Assembly: GCF_016807805.1 (NCBI RefSeq)
Contig: NZ_CP063362.1
Span: 744,001 to 808,000 of the forward strand
Direction of reading: 5' to 3'
DNA from: Xanthobacter dioxanivorans
GTDB lineage: Bacteria; Pseudomonadota; Alphaproteobacteria; Rhizobiales; Xanthobacteraceae
Length of the DNA stretch: 64,000 nucleotides
Part shown: piece after piece, positions 8,942 through 18,517 of the stretch
Position numbering within the stretch: position 1 is the first letter of the stretch
Layout: every line of letters begins with the position of its first letter
Translations under genes and position numbers: made by a program
Notes under the pieces: generated by a model
The model's database searches: none
Told to the model about the DNA's origin: nothing
What the model saw: only the letters and a program-made list of their open reading frames with translations

Positions 8942-9793
8942 TCAGGCCCCTTTCACGAAGGCGGCGAAGGCTTCCGCATAGTCCTGGTGCCAGCGCGACA
9001 ATGGCGGGCGGTTCTCGATGAGGTCGCCGGCGGCCCAGGCGATGCGCTTCTCGTCCAGCGCCCGGGGCACGTCGTTGTCCGGGCAGAGGATGTAGAAGTC
9101 GCCGGCCTCGACGCGGCCCAGCATGAAGTCGACGGTCTCCTCCGCCGTCCACGCGCCCGCCGGCTTCTCGCTCCGCCCGCCCGCCGCCAGGGGCGTGAAC
9201 ACGAAGCCGGGAATGAACAGATGCGCGCTGACGCGACAGCCCTCGGTGTTGCGCAGCTCGTGCTGGAGCGCCTCGGTGAACGCCTTCACCCCGGCCTTGG
9301 AGACGTTGTAGGCGGGATCGCCCGGCGGGGTGGTGATGCCCTGCTTGGAGCCGGTATTGACGATGAGGCCGGGCGTGCCGCGGGCGATCATCCTCGGACC
9401 GAACACGCGCGAGCCGTGGATGATGCCCCACAGGTTCACGCCGATGACCTTCTCCCAGGTCTCCAGCGGGCCGAACAGGGCGCTACCGGGCTGCACCCCG
9501 GCATTGTTCATGAGCACATCCGTGCCGCCGAAGCGGGCGGAAACCGCCTGCTCCAGCGCCTCGACCTGCTCCGGCCGGCTCACGTCGGCGGGCACGGCGA
9601 GGACATCCGCCGCCCCGTTCGTGGCGAGGGTGGCGAGGTGGGCCGCGGCGGCGTCGAGCTTGGCGCCGGGCAAATCGGCGATCACAACCTTCATGCCGCG
9701 TCCGGCAAAGCGGGTCGCGGCGGCCAGGCCGATGCCGGAGGCGCCGCCGGTGATGACGGCGACGGAACCGGCGGCCAAAGCGGGATGGCTCAT
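8942..9793 (-). CDS. SDR family NAD(P)-dependent oxidoreductase
   Basis: This 283-residue classical short-chain dehydrogenase/reductase has the cofactor motif TGGASGIG (residues 15-22), NNAGV in the core, and the catalytic YNVSK with an upstream Ser in NTGSKQG. An ADLPG segment after the second strand hints at NAD preference (an acidic residue there favours NAD). The substrate is not predictable. It precedes a lower-coordinate gap before leuB and follows the DMT exporter gene on the same strand, 30 bases away, so co-transcription is plausible. Confidence 0.9.
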   Translation of the reverse strand: MSHPALAAGSVAVITGGASGIGLAAATRFAGRGMKVVIADLPGAKLDAAAAHLATLATNGAADVLAVPADVSRPEQVEALEQAVSARFGGTDVLMNNAGVQPGSALFGPLETWEKVIGVNLWGIIHGSRVFGPRMIARGTPGLIVNTGSKQGITTPPGDPAYNVSKAGVKAFTEALQHELRNTEGCRVSAHLFIPGFVFTPLAAGGRSEKPAGAWTAEETVDFMLGRVEAGDFYILCPDNDVPRALDEKRIAWAAGDLIENRPPLSRWHQDYAEAFAAFVKGA

Positions 9794-9823
9794 GGCTCTT
9801 CTCCTTGAACGGGACGGGGAGCC

Positions 9824-10678
9824 TTACCGCCGGGTGGCGACGAAGGCTCCCCCGACGATGAGGGCGCAGGCGGCGGCGAGCGACCAGGACGGGGCGGCGA
9901 AGCCCGTCGCCACCAGAAGCAAGGTGGATAGCACCGGAGCGGCATAGGAGGCGACGCCCAGCAGGCGCACGTCGCCGCGCTTCATCCCCACGTCCCATGC
10001 ATAGAAGGCCAGCCCCACCGGCCCGAGGCCGAGGGCGGCCACCGCCGCCCATTCCCCGACGCCGGCGGGCCAGATGGTCTGTTCCCAGGCCAGATGGCAC
10101 AGGCCGGCCAGCAGCGCGGTGACGAGGCAGAAGCCGGCCACCGCCTGGGTGGGCACATGGGCGAAGAAGCGCGAGGCCACCGAATAGGACGACCAGATGA
10201 AGGCGCAGGCGAAGGCGGCCAGATACCCCGGCGCATAACGCGCCTCGATGCCGCCAAAGCCCCCCTTGCCGAGCAGCAGCACCACCGTGCCGGCGAAGCC
10301 CAGCAGGGCGCCGATGACGTGGACGCGCTTCAGCCCGCCGCCGGGCAGCAGGGCCGAGAGCAGCACGATGAGCAGGGGCCACAGATAGTTGATGAGCCCG
10401 GCCTCAGCCGGCGGCGCCCATTTCAGCGCGGCGAAATAGAGGAAGTGGTAGCCGAACAGCCCGCCCACCCCGTGCAGGTAGGCCAGCGGGCGCTGCGCCA
10501 GCACGCCGAGCCCCGGCCCCGCCAGGGCGGCGGCCACGCCCACCATCCCGCCGATGGCGAAGGTGAGCGCGGTGAGCAGGAACGGCGGCACCCGCCCCGT
10601 CGCCGCGGTGAGGACGGCGAGCGTCGCCCACAGCAGGATGGCGAGAAGGCCGGTGCGCGTGGCGACGGCGGGGGTCAT
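9824..10678 (-). CDS. DMT superfamily (EamA) exporter
   Basis: This 284-residue protein is almost entirely hydrophobic, with about ten predicted membrane segments and two EamA-like halves; the GLINYLWPLLIVLLSA segment near residue 94 is typical. Sequence features (Trp near residue 17 in LLWATLAV, and the loop before INYLWP) resemble the YddG aromatic amino acid exporter group, but substrate assignment is inference. It starts 10 bases after the mutT stop and probably belongs to the argJ-to-SDR run of minus-strand genes. Confidence 0.88.
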   Translation of the reverse strand: MTPAVATRTGLLAILLWATLAVLTAATGRVPPFLLTALTFAIGGMVGVAAALAGPGLGVLAQRPLAYLHGVGGLFGYHFLYFAALKWAPPAEAGLINYLWPLLIVLLSALLPGGGLKRVHVIGALLGFAGTVVLLLGKGGFGGIEARYAPGYLAAFACAFIWSSYSVASRFFAHVPTQAVAGFCLVTALLAGLCHLAWEQTIWPAGVGEWAAVAALGLGPVGLAFYAWDVGMKRGDVRLLGVASYAAPVLSTLLLVATGFAAPSWSLAAACALIVGGAFVATRR

Positions 10679-10688
10679 CGGGACAGGA

Positions 10689-11108
10689 TCAGGGGCCGAG
10701 GAGGTCGATGAGGGCGGGAATGAGCGGCTCGTCCGCCGGCGGCATGGGAAGGTCGCGCAGGCGCGCCGGGCGCAGCCATTGCAGCGCCTGATGCTCTTTC
10801 TTCTGGATGCCCCCCTCCCAGCGCCGGCAGATCCACAGGGGCATCAGCAGGTGGAAGGTCTCGTAGGGGTAACTGGCGAAGGTGAGGGGGGCGAGGCAAG
10901 CCTCCTTCACGGTGATGCCAAGCTCCTCGTCGAGCTCGCGGATCAGCGTCGCCTCCGGCCGCTCGCCCGCCTCCACCTTGCCGCCGGGGAATTCCCACAG
11001 GCCAGCCAGCGCCTTGCCCTCCGGCCGCTGCGCCACCAGCACGCGGTTGTCGCCGTCCACGAGGGCGCAGGCGGCGACGAGGGTGATCTTGAGGGGGGCG
11101 GCGTTCAT
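10689..11108 (-). CDS. mutT: MutT-type (deoxy)nucleoside triphosphate pyrophosphohydrolase
   Basis: This 139-residue Nudix enzyme has a full Nudix box (G43-x5-E49-x7-R57-E58-L-x-E61-E62-x-G64) preceded by GLWEFPGGK. It would hydrolyse oxidised or non-canonical nucleoside triphosphates such as 8-oxo-dGTP. The start overlaps the stop of the upstream SIMPL gene by four bases (ATGA), indicating translational coupling. The argJ-mutT neighbourhood is common in Rhizobiales (general knowledge), which supports the call. Confidence 0.93.
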   Translation of the reverse strand: MNAAPLKITLVAACALVDGDNRVLVAQRPEGKALAGLWEFPGGKVEAGERPEATLIRELDEELGITVKEACLAPLTFASYPYETFHLLMPLWICRRWEGGIQKKEHQALQWLRPARLRDLPMPPADEPLIPALIDLLGP

Positions 11109-11863
11109 TCGGCGGCCCAGGCGACGTCGAGGGAAGCGCGCACCTCGACGGATTTCGCCTTCGGCACACTAGCCTCGATACGGATGACATCGTCCGTTTG
11201 AGGACTGTCCGTGGACCGGTTCATCCCGGCCATAGCTGCGAGCAAATCACGGCTCGGCATGGAGATTCGGATGACACGCCCGAGCTTCAGCCCGGCCATC
11301 AGGGCGAGGCGCTCGGCCTTTTGCCGCGCGGCATCGAAGGCGGCTTGCCGGGCCCTGCCCGCCCCGTTCGCCGGGTCTCCGACGCTATAGCGGACCACAT
11401 TGACCCCACTGGCTCCGTTGTCGCGGGCCTGGGATACGAATTGCGCCGCCTTGGCGAGATCGGTGAAGCGAACCTGGATCTGGCTGCTCGCCTGGAAGCC
11501 TTTTACCGGCGCCGGCCCCGTGGCTGTAGCGTCACCCGGCTTCTCGTCCCTCACGAGGGGGTAGGTCTGGGGTCCCTTCGGCAATACCCGGATGGGCTCC
11601 ACCCGTATATCCTCCTCCACCGCCCCCAAAGTCTTCATGAACGCCACGAGGCGCGCCACCTCGCGCTCGGTGCGCGCGCTGGCAGCACTGGAGGTTTCTT
11701 CGGTGCTGACGACCGTGACCGGAACCGTCGCCTGATCCGGCGCGACCGTGACGATGGCGGAACCGGTCACCTCGATCACGACCGGCGGGGACCCGGCCTG
11801 CTGGGCCGACGCCCCGCCAGTCCCCGCCAGCGCGAGCGCCAGCCCGAGAGCCAATTGCCTCAC
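11105..11863 (-). CDS. SIMPL domain-containing exported protein (DUF541)
   Basis: This 252-residue protein has a signal peptide (about residues 1-20) followed by the SIMPL fold: the [17 protein letters not shown] opening, a [10 protein letters not shown] helix and the [10 protein letters not shown] strand. Family members lie in the periplasm or outer envelope and have been linked to oxidative stress tolerance, without a defined reaction. It overlaps argJ upstream and mutT downstream by four bases each, so it is inserted into a translationally coupled string. Confidence 0.88.
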   Translation of the reverse strand: MRQLALGLALALAGTGGASAQQAGSPPVVIEVTGSAIVTVAPDQATVPVTVVSTEETSSAASARTEREVARLVAFMKTLGAVEEDIRVEPIRVLPKGPQTYPLVRDEKPGDATATGPAPVKGFQASSQIQVRFTDLAKAAQFVSQARDNGASGVNVVRYSVGDPANGAGRARQAAFDAARQKAERLALMAGLKLGRVIRISMPSRDLLAAMAGMNRSTDSPQTDDVIRIEASVPKAKSVEVRASLDVAWAAE

Positions 11864-13101
11864 GAGCGATAATCCCCGTTGATCGTCACGTATTCCTTGG
11901 TCAGGTCGCAGGTGAGCACCCGGTCGGAGCCGCGGCCGAGGCCGAGGTCGACGGTGAGGTCCACCACGTCGTTCTTCATGTAGGCGGAGACGGCGGCCTC
12001 GTCATAGTCCGGGTCGCGGGCGCCGTCGTGGGCGACGCGGATGTCGCCGAAGGAGATGGAGAGGAGGTCGCGGTCGGCCGGCTCGCCGGCCTTGCCCACG
12101 GCCATCACCACCCGGCCCCAATTGGCGTCCTCGCCGGCCACGGCGGTCTTCACCAGCGGCGAGTTGGCGATGGACATGGCGATGCGCCGCGCCGACTTCT
12201 TCGACACCGCGCCGTTGACCTGGATGCGCAGCAGCTTGCGCGCGCCCTCGCCGTCGCGGGCCACCTGCTCGGCGAGGTCCGCGAGCAAGTCCTCCAGCGC
12301 CCGTCGGAAGGCGGTGAGGCGGGGGTCGGCGGCATCCTTGATCACCGGCGCGCCACGGCTCTTGGCGACGCCGGTGGCGAACAGCAGGAGCGTGTCTGAG
12401 GTGGAGGTGTCGCCGTCGATGGTCACGGCGTTGAAGGTGTTCTTCACCCCCTTGGACAGCAGCTTCTGCAGCACGTCGGCGGCGATGGGCGCGTCGGTGA
12501 AGACGAAGGAGAGCATGGTGGCCATGTCGGGGGCGATCATGCCGGCGCCCTTGGCGATGCCGTTGATGGTCACCGGCACGTCCCCCAGCAGCACCTGGGC
12601 GGTGGCGAGCTTGGGGAAGGTGTCGGTCGTCATGATGGCGCGGGCGGCGTCGATCCAGGCCCAGTCGATGAGGCGGCCGGCGGCTTCCGTCAGCACGCCG
12701 TCGAACTTGGTGGCATCCAAAGGCTCGCCGATGACGCCGGTGGAGGCGAGCAGCACCTCGGAGGACTTGCAGAGCAGCGCGGCCGCGGCGATCTGGGCGG
12801 TGAGCCGGGTCGACTCCCGACCGGTCTTGCCGGTGAAGGCGTTGGCATTGCCGGAATTGACCACCAGCGCGCGCGCCTTGCCCTTCTTCAGGACCTCGCG
12901 GCACCACTCCACCGGCGCCGAGGGGCACAGGGACCTTGTGGTGACACCCGCCACCGTGGTGCCCGGCACGAACGACATGACCAGGACGTCGGTCCGCCCC
13001 TGGTAGCGGATGCCGGCGGCGGCGGTGGTGAAGCCCACGCCGGGCACGGGCGGCATGTCGGGCACGATCTTGGGCGCGAGAGGGGAGATGGTCGACGACA
13101 T
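11860..13101 (-). CDS. argJ: Bifunctional glutamate N-acetyltransferase / N-acetylglutamate synthase ArgJ
   Basis: This 413-residue Ntn-type enzyme of arginine synthesis recycles the acetyl group from N-acetylornithine to glutamate. The self-cleavage motif [14 protein letters not shown] places the nucleophilic Thr at residue 195, normal for the family, which splits into alpha and beta chains there. [12 protein letters not shown] near residues 80-91 is also conserved. It overlaps the SIMPL gene by four bases. argE, of the linear pathway, lies only 0.5 kb upstream; having both is not unusual, but it makes one of them partly redundant. Confidence 0.96.
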   Translation of the reverse strand: MSSTISPLAPKIVPDMPPVPGVGFTTAAAGIRYQGRTDVLVMSFVPGTTVAGVTTRSLCPSAPVEWCREVLKKGKARALVVNSGNANAFTGKTGRESTRLTAQIAAAALLCKSSEVLLASTGVIGEPLDATKFDGVLTEAAGRLIDWAWIDAARAIMTTDTFPKLATAQVLLGDVPVTINGIAKGAGMIAPDMATMLSFVFTDAPIAADVLQKLLSKGVKNTFNAVTIDGDTSTSDTLLLFATGVAKSRGAPVIKDAADPRLTAFRRALEDLLADLAEQVARDGEGARKLLRIQVNGAVSKKSARRIAMSIANSPLVKTAVAGEDANWGRVVMAVGKAGEPADRDLLSISFGDIRVAHDGARDPDYDEAAVSAYMKNDVVDLTVDLGLGRGSDRVLTCDLTKEYVTINGDYRS

Positions 13102-13210
13102 GGCACGGTCCCCAGGTGATGGCGCGCCCGGTGTGCCGCAGCTTCATGGCCAAGGCAAGGGCGATGGCCGCTTTCTCGCGCTCACATGCCCTCAACCCGC
13201 CCCGCGCCGG

Positions 13211-13642
13211 CTAAACCTGCGCGCCCAGCGCGGCCAGCGCCGCCTGCGCCACCTCCACGTCCTCGCTGCCCTTGCCCGAGCCGACGCCGATGCCGCCCAC
13301 GCACATCCCGTCGAGGATGATGGGGAAGCCGCCCTCCAGATTGGTGAGCCGCCCGCCCGAGGCGATGGCGAGCTTCACCTCCAGCGCCGGATCGAGGCGG
13401 CTGGTGGGTTGGCGGTGGGAGGCGGCGCTGATGGCCTTGGACAGCGAGGTCTCGCGCGACAGCAGCTTGGCCCCGTCCATGCGGATGAAGGCGAGCAGGT
13501 TGCCGCCCTCGTCGACGATGGTGATGTTCTGCGGCACCCCCATGGCCTCGGCTCGGCGCACCGCCGCCTGAAGGGCGATGAGCGCGCCGGCATGGGTCAG
13601 CTTGGCGGCGGGACGGGTGAGGGCGGTTTTTTCGTCGGTCAT
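13211..13642 (-). CDS. GlcG/HbpS family heme-binding-type protein
   Basis: This 143-residue single-domain protein has family blocks ITIVDEGGNLLAFIRMDGA (about residues 40-58), KAISAASHRQPTS and a glycine-rich GGIGVGSGKGSEDVEVAQ C-terminus. HbpS homologues bind heme or act with sensor kinases; GlcG homologues sit near glycolate genes without a firm function. ATG 13642 follows a GAGAGGG ribosome site. It lies 10 bases after argE and is probably co-transcribed with it. Confidence 0.85.
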   Translation of the reverse strand: MTDEKTALTRPAAKLTHAGALIALQAAVRRAEAMGVPQNITIVDEGGNLLAFIRMDGAKLLSRETSLSKAISAASHRQPTSRLDPALEVKLAIASGGRLTNLEGGFPIILDGMCVGGIGVGSGKGSEDVEVAQAALAALGAQV

Positions 13643-13652
13643 GGGTTCCCTC

Positions 13653-14831
13653 TCAGGCGGTGATCCAGTCGGCGGCGGGGCGCCGGACAAGGTCGGCGAG
13701 GCGGGCCAGCATGGCGTCGCAGGCGGCGAGCTCGTCGCGCCCCACCCATTCGTCGGCCTTGTGGGCGCGGGCGATGTCGCCGGGGCCGCACACCAATGTC
13801 GGTATGCCTGCTTCCGCGTAAAGTCCTGCCTCGGTGCCGAATGCGATGGTGCCCGGCGGAGCATTGTCGCCGGTGAGGCGGGCCACCATGGCGGCTTCGG
13901 GCGCATCGGCGGCGGTGGCGAGGGCCGGATAGGCGGACAGTTCCTCGACCATGAGGTCCGCCTCCGGTGCCTGTGCCTTCAGCGCGGCGCGGGCCCCATC
14001 CAGCATCGCATCGATGCTGCGCAGCACCGCCGGCGTGTCGCTGCCGGGGATGGAGCGCAGCTCGAATTCCATCACCGCCCGGTCCGGCACCACGTTGAGC
14101 GCGCCGCCGCCATGGATGGAGCCGATGTGCAGCGTGGCATAAGGCGGGTCGAAGGCGTGGTCCCGCGCGCCCGCCTTCAGGTCGTCCGCAAGGTCAGCCA
14201 GGCCGGCGGCGAGGCGGGCGAGCGCGGTGACGGCGTTCACCGCAAGGTGCGGCAGGGCGGAATGGCCGGTGCGGCCGCGCGCCGTCACCCGCCAGCCGGT
14301 CTTGCCCTTGTGGGCGCGCTTCACCTTCATGCCGGTGGGCTCGCCGACGATGCACACAAGCGGGCGCGCCGGCAGCGCGGCCACCGCCGCCACGAGGTCG
14401 CCCGCGCCCTTGCAGCCGATCTCCTCGTCATAGGACAGGGCCACGTGCACCGGCGTCTGCGGCTGCGCCGCGGCGAAGGCCGGCAGCGCCGCGAGGACGC
14501 AGGCGACGAAGCCCTTCATGTCGGACGTGCCGCGGCCGTAAAGCCGCCCTTCGCGCACGTCGAGGGCGAACGGATCGCTGGTCCAGGGCTGGCCCGCCAC
14601 CGCCACCACGTCCGTGTGGGCGGACAGCACGATGCCGGGGCGCTCGTCCGGGCCGACGGAGATCAGGAGCGCCGTCCGGTCGCCGGCGGCGTTCGGCAGC
14701 CGGCGGACGCGGGCGAAGGGCGCGGCGACATGCGCGATATAGGCCACCACATCTTCATTCGCCCTATCCGTAATCGATGGAATAGATACAAGTTTTCCAA
14801 GTATTTCTTCCGTCGAGGCTTGCTTGTTCAT
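13653..14831 (-). CDS. argE: Acetylornithine deacetylase ArgE (M20 family)
   Basis: This 392-residue M20 metallohydrolase removes acetate from N-acetylornithine in arginine synthesis. Metal-binding and catalytic motifs are visible: SAHTDVV, GRGTSDMKGF and DEEIGCKGA; the RTGHSALPH dimer-domain loop is present. Close M20 relatives act on other N-acyl amino acids, but length and motifs fit ArgE, and argJ is nearby. Only 38 bases separate its start from the divergent DUF1028 gene, so each promoter must overlap the other gene's 5' end. Confidence 0.88.
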   Translation of the reverse strand: MNKQASTEEILGKLVSIPSITDRANEDVVAYIAHVAAPFARVRRLPNAAGDRTALLISVGPDERPGIVLSAHTDVVAVAGQPWTSDPFALDVREGRLYGRGTSDMKGFVACVLAALPAFAAAQPQTPVHVALSYDEEIGCKGAGDLVAAVAALPARPLVCIVGEPTGMKVKRAHKGKTGWRVTARGRTGHSALPHLAVNAVTALARLAAGLADLADDLKAGARDHAFDPPYATLHIGSIHGGGALNVVPDRAVMEFELRSIPGSDTPAVLRSIDAMLDGARAALKAQAPEADLMVEELSAYPALATAADAPEAAMVARLTGDNAPPGTIAFGTEAGLYAEAGIPTLVCGPGDIARAHKADEWVGRDELAACDAMLARLADLVRRPAADWITA

Positions 14832-14869
14832 TTTGCGCTCGCTAGGAAATAAAGAAAAAGGAGCTGGGA

Positions 14870-15523
14870 ATGACCTATTCCATCGCCGCCCGCTGCCCGC
14901 AAACCGGCGCCTTCGGCATCGCCATCACCTCGTCCAGCATCTGCGTGGCCAGCCGCTGCGCCTGGGTTGGCCCGCTCGGCCTCGTCACCACGCAGAACGT
15001 GACCGACCCCGCCCTCGGCCCGGCGGGGCTGTCCCTGCTGCGGCAGGGCATCGGCGCCGGCGGGGTGCTCGCCACCCTGCTCGCCGGCACGCCGGACCCG
15101 GCTTTTCGGCAGGCCAGCGTCATCGATCGCTACGGGCAGGTCGCCTGGCACTCCGGGGAGCAGGCCCTTCCCATCGCCGCCGTGGCGGAAGGGCCCGGAT
15201 GCATCGCGCTGGGCAACCTGCTCACCCACGCAAAGGTGCCGGAGGCCATGCGCGACGCCTTCCTCGCCGATGCCGGACTGCCGCTGGCGGAACGCCTGCT
15301 GCGCGGCCTGGAGGCCGGTCTCGCCGCCGGCGGCGAGACCGGGGACGAGCACGCGGCGGGCCTGCACGTGGCCCGCCTCTATGACTGGCCGGTGGTGGAC
15401 CTGCGCGTGGACTGGCACGAGGCGCCCATCGCCGCCTTGCGCGCCCTGTGGGACCGCTACGCCCCCGAGCAGGCCGCCTTCGAGAGCCGCGCCCGCACCC
15501 CTGCCGTGGCGCCCGCCTTCTGA
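14870..15523 (+). CDS. DUF1028 domain-containing protein (putative Ntn hydrolase)
   Basis: This 217-residue protein opens with TYSIAARCPQTGAFGIAITS, the DUF1028 hallmark in which the residue after Met is a Thr that could act as an Ntn-type nucleophile. Further conserved blocks are the VTTQNVTDPALGP and VIDRYGQVAWHSG segments. Members occur beside peptidase and amino acid degradation genes, and its divergent partner is argE, so a role in acylated amino acid or peptide metabolism is plausible (inference). A strong AAAGGAGCTGGGA ribosome site precedes ATG 14870. Confidence 0.88.
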   Translation: MTYSIAARCPQTGAFGIAITSSSICVASRCAWVGPLGLVTTQNVTDPALGPAGLSLLRQGIGAGGVLATLLAGTPDPAFRQASVIDRYGQVAWHSGEQALPIAAVAEGPGCIALGNLLTHAKVPEAMRDAFLADAGLPLAERLLRGLEAGLAAGGETGDEHAAGLHVARLYDWPVVDLRVDWHEAPIAALRALWDRYAPEQAAFESRARTPAVAPAF

Positions 15524-15573
15524 GGGCTGGCGCCCCGTTCCAAGGACAGGCGACAGGGCCGCCCGCGGCGAGC

Positions 15574-15598
15574 CCCTGCGCCGGATGCCGGCGCAGGG
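15574..15598. terminator. Bidirectional hairpin between convergent genes
   Basis: CCCTGCGCCGG and CCGGCGCAGGG form a perfect 11-bp stem with a 3-base loop. It lies exactly between the stop of the DUF1028 gene (15523) and the stop of the convergent ABC ATPase gene (15603). No T tract is visible. Confidence 0.6.
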
Positions 15599-15602
15599 AC
15601 GC

Positions 15603-16757
15603 TCACCGCGCATCGGACGCGAAGGCCACCGCATCCTCCGCGGCGAAATCGAGAATGACGCGGGTGCCGGCCGGCCAGCGGCCGGGCGCGTCGTGGCCGG
15701 GGACGCGGACGGTGATCCGGCCTCCGCGGGCGGCGGGAACATCCACCAGCACGTCCACGTGCGAGCCCTGATAGACATGGGTCGCCACCGTGCCGGCAAC
15801 GAGCCCCTCCCCCTCCGCGACACGCACCGCATCCGGGCGCACGAAGAGATCGACCGCGGCGCCGGGCGCCACGCCGTCCAGCGTCTGCGCCCCCACCTGC
15901 ATCCGCCCGTCGGCCACCGCGACCGTGGCCACATCGCCCAGCCGGCGCTCCAGGCGCGCCGGCAGCACGTTCACGTCGCCCACGAAGGAGGCGACGAAGG
16001 GGTCCAGCGGCCGGCGGTAGATCTCGTCGGGCGTGCCCACCTGGCGGATGCGCCCGTCCGACATCACCGCGATGCGGTCGGACATGGAGAGCGCCTCGCT
16101 CTGGTCGTGGGTGACGAAGATGGTGGTGACGCCGAGCTTCCTCTGGATCTCCTTCAGCTCCACCTGCATGGCGCCGCGCAGATTCTTGTCCAGCGCCGAG
16201 AACGGCTCGTCCAGCAGCAGCACCTTGGGCCGGATCACCAGGGCGCGGGCCAGCGCCACCCGCTGCTGCTGGCCGCCGGAGAGCTGCCGGGGCTTCCTGT
16301 CGCCGAAGGCCGAAAGCTTCACCAGCGCCAGCGCCTCGGCCACCCGCGCCTCGATCTCGCGCCGGGGCACGCCGCGCATTCTGAGGCCGTAGCCCACGTT
16401 CTTCGCCACGCTCATGTGCGGGAACAGCGCGTAGTTCTGGAAGACGACGCCGATCTCGCGGTCATAGGGCGGCGTCTCGGTCATCAGCCGGCCGGAGATG
16501 AAGATCTCGCCGCCGTCGGTCTCCAGGAAGCCGGCGATGAGGTTGAGCAGGGTGGTCTTGCCGCAGCCGGAGGGGCCGAGCAGGGTCATGAACTCGCCCT
16601 CGGCGATCTTCAGCCACGCCTCGTGCAGCGCGGTCTGATCGCCGAAGCGCTTGGTGACGCCGTCGATCTGCACGCCCACCTTGCGGGCGGCGGGCGAGGG
16701 CACGGCGGGCACGGAGCCGGGCTCCGGCGGGTCGCGGCGTTCAGCGGGCATGCTCAA
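15603..16757 (-). CDS. Polyamine-type ABC importer, ATP-binding subunit (PotA-like)
   Basis: This 384-residue ATPase has Walker A GPSGCGKTT, signature [15 protein letters not shown], Walker B LLLDEPFSALD and, after about residue 270, a TOBE-type C-terminal domain, the layout of PotA/FbpC ATPases. It energises import with the two permeases encoded upstream. The start overlaps the 3' end of the PotC-like gene by 17 bases. The importer family covers spermidine, putrescine, iron and phosphonate-like solutes, so the substrate is not fixed by sequence alone. Confidence 0.92.
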   Translation of the reverse strand: MSMPAERRDPPEPGSVPAVPSPAARKVGVQIDGVTKRFGDQTALHEAWLKIAEGEFMTLLGPSGCGKTTLLNLIAGFLETDGGEIFISGRLMTETPPYDREIGVVFQNYALFPHMSVAKNVGYGLRMRGVPRREIEARVAEALALVKLSAFGDRKPRQLSGGQQQRVALARALVIRPKVLLLDEPFSALDKNLRGAMQVELKEIQRKLGVTTIFVTHDQSEALSMSDRIAVMSDGRIRQVGTPDEIYRRPLDPFVASFVGDVNVLPARLERRLGDVATVAVADGRMQVGAQTLDGVAPGAAVDLFVRPDAVRVAEGEGLVAGTVATHVYQGSHVDVLVDVPAARGGRITVRVPGHDAPGRWPAGTRVILDFAAEDAVAFASDAR

Positions 16758-17574
16758 CGTTCAGCACCTTTCCGAGGCCGAGGAAGGAGTTGGCGAGGAT
16801 GAGCAGGCCCGCCGTCACCGCTATGTAGATGACGGAGAGCGCCGCGAGCGTCGGGTCGGCATATTCGCGGACATAATTGTACATGGCCACCGGCAGGGTC
16901 TGCGTCGCCTGGGCGGTGACGAACAGCGAGGCGGTGAACTCGTTGAAGGACAGGATGGCCGCGAACAGCCAGCCGGAGAACAGGCCCGGCAAGAGCAGCG
17001 GCAGCGTCACCGTCACCAGCGCCCGGCCCGGCCGCGCCCCGAGGCTGGCGGCGGCGAGCTCCAGCCGCGCGTCGAGGTTGCGCAGGGAGACATAGACCGA
17101 GCGCATCACGAAGGGCAGCACCAGCACCACGTGGCAGACGATGACGAGGGCGAAGGTGCGCGTGGCGTGGATCTGCGCGGCGAGGATGAGGAAGCCGAGG
17201 CCGATGGTGAAATGCGGGATCACCAGCGGCGAGGTCAGCATGGCCTCCAGCGCCGCCTTGCCGCGAAACGTGTAGCGATCGAGGGCGAAGGCGAAGCCGG
17301 CGCCCACGCACAGGGCGATGGTGGAGGCAAACGCGGTGATGACGAGGCCGTTGCGGAAGCCCTCGGAGAAGTCCCGGTAGGAGAAGGCGCGCTGGAACCA
17401 GCGCAGCGACCAGGCCTGCGGCGGGAAGGACAGGATGGCGCGGTCGTTGAACGCGGAGATGCCCACCACCACCGCCGGCAGGATGATGAAGGCGACGATG
17501 AGCGACACCACGCTCCAGCCGGCGACCTTCAGGAGGCGCTCGCCGATGCGCGCGGGGATGAGACGGCGTCGCAT
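16741..17574 (-). CDS. ABC importer permease (PotC-like)
   Basis: This 277-residue inner-membrane permease has about six hydrophobic segments and the cytoplasmic EAA-type loop LELAAASLGARPGRAL near residues 165-180, which contacts the ATPase. It belongs to the PotC/PotI group by length and topology. Its start overlaps the stop of the PotB-like gene by one base (TGATG-type junction), showing tight translational coupling. Confidence 0.9.
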   Translation of the reverse strand: MRRRLIPARIGERLLKVAGWSVVSLIVAFIILPAVVVGISAFNDRAILSFPPQAWSLRWFQRAFSYRDFSEGFRNGLVITAFASTIALCVGAGFAFALDRYTFRGKAALEAMLTSPLVIPHFTIGLGFLILAAQIHATRTFALVIVCHVVLVLPFVMRSVYVSLRNLDARLELAAASLGARPGRALVTVTLPLLLPGLFSGWLFAAILSFNEFTASLFVTAQATQTLPVAMYNYVREYADPTLAALSVIYIAVTAGLLILANSFLGLGKVLNVEHAR

Positions 17575-18425
17575 CAGTGGGCTCCGATCTTTTCCAGCGG
17601 GCGGATGGCCTGCTTCGCCATGGCGAGCACCGCGAAGGTGAGGGCAAGCCCGGTGATGGACAGGGACGCCGCGAAGGGGAAATTGAAGGAGGCAAATCCC
17701 AGCTGGTAGACCAGCGTCGAGATCATGCTCACCCGCCCGCCGCCGATCATCTGCGGCGTGGCGAAGGCCGAGAAGGTCCAGGCAAACGCGGTGGAGACCC
17801 CCGCCACCACGCCCGGCAGGGACAGGGGCAGCGTGACGGTGAGGAACGCCTTCACCGGGCCGGCGCCCAGCGAGATGGCCGCCTTCTCATAGTCCTGGTC
17901 GATGTGGGAGAGGGCGGCGGCGAGCATGATCACCATCACCGGCAGCGTCACGTGCACCAGGGCCACCACGACGCCGAAGGTGGTGAACATCATCTGCACC
18001 GGCCGCTCCACCAGGCCGAGGCCGACGAGGATGGAATTGATGAACCCGGTGTTCCCCAAGACGATGATCCACGAATAGGTGCGCACCACCTCGCCGAGGA
18101 ACAGCGGCGTCACCGCGGTGATCAAGAGAAAGGACTTCAGGAAGGCATGGCGCGTGCGCACCAGCGCGAACGCCAGCGGATAGGCCACCACGAGGGTGAT
18201 GAGGGCGGTGAGCAGGCAGATCCACACGGTCTGCGCGAACACCTGCGCATAGAGCGGGCGCAGCAGCGCCTCGAAATTGGCGAGGGTGAAGCCGCCGGGG
18301 TCGAGGGAGCCCGGCACGTAGGCGCGGAAGGCATATTGCAGGATCGCCGCCAGCGCCGCCGCCGAGGCGAGGGCCGCCAGCGTCGCCGGGGCGACGAAGA
18401 GGGCGAGGAAGGGGCGCTTGTTCAT
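17574..18425 (-). CDS. ABC importer permease (PotB-like)
   Basis: This 283-residue permease has about six membrane spans and the EAA-type loop EKAAISLGAGPVKAF near residues 180-194. It pairs with the PotC-like subunit. A 301-base spacer (18426-18726) separates it from the solute-binding gene upstream; the spacer carries a dispersed palindromic repeat (18518-18692) and no gene, which may lower permease expression relative to the binding protein. Confidence 0.9.
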   Translation of the reverse strand: MNKRPFLALFVAPATLAALASAAALAAILQYAFRAYVPGSLDPGGFTLANFEALLRPLYAQVFAQTVWICLLTALITLVVAYPLAFALVRTRHAFLKSFLLITAVTPLFLGEVVRTYSWIIVLGNTGFINSILVGLGLVERPVQMMFTTFGVVVALVHVTLPVMVIMLAAALSHIDQDYEKAAISLGAGPVKAFLTVTLPLSLPGVVAGVSTAFAWTFSAFATPQMIGGGRVSMISTLVYQLGFASFNFPFAASLSITGLALTFAVLAMAKQAIRPLEKIGAH

Positions 18426-18517
18426 TCAGCTCGACCTGCCGGCTCATCGGGTGGCAAGAAACGGGAAAGCCAGAGACTGGAAGACAGAAAACAGGAGACA
18501 AGGGGAACAGGAGGGCC

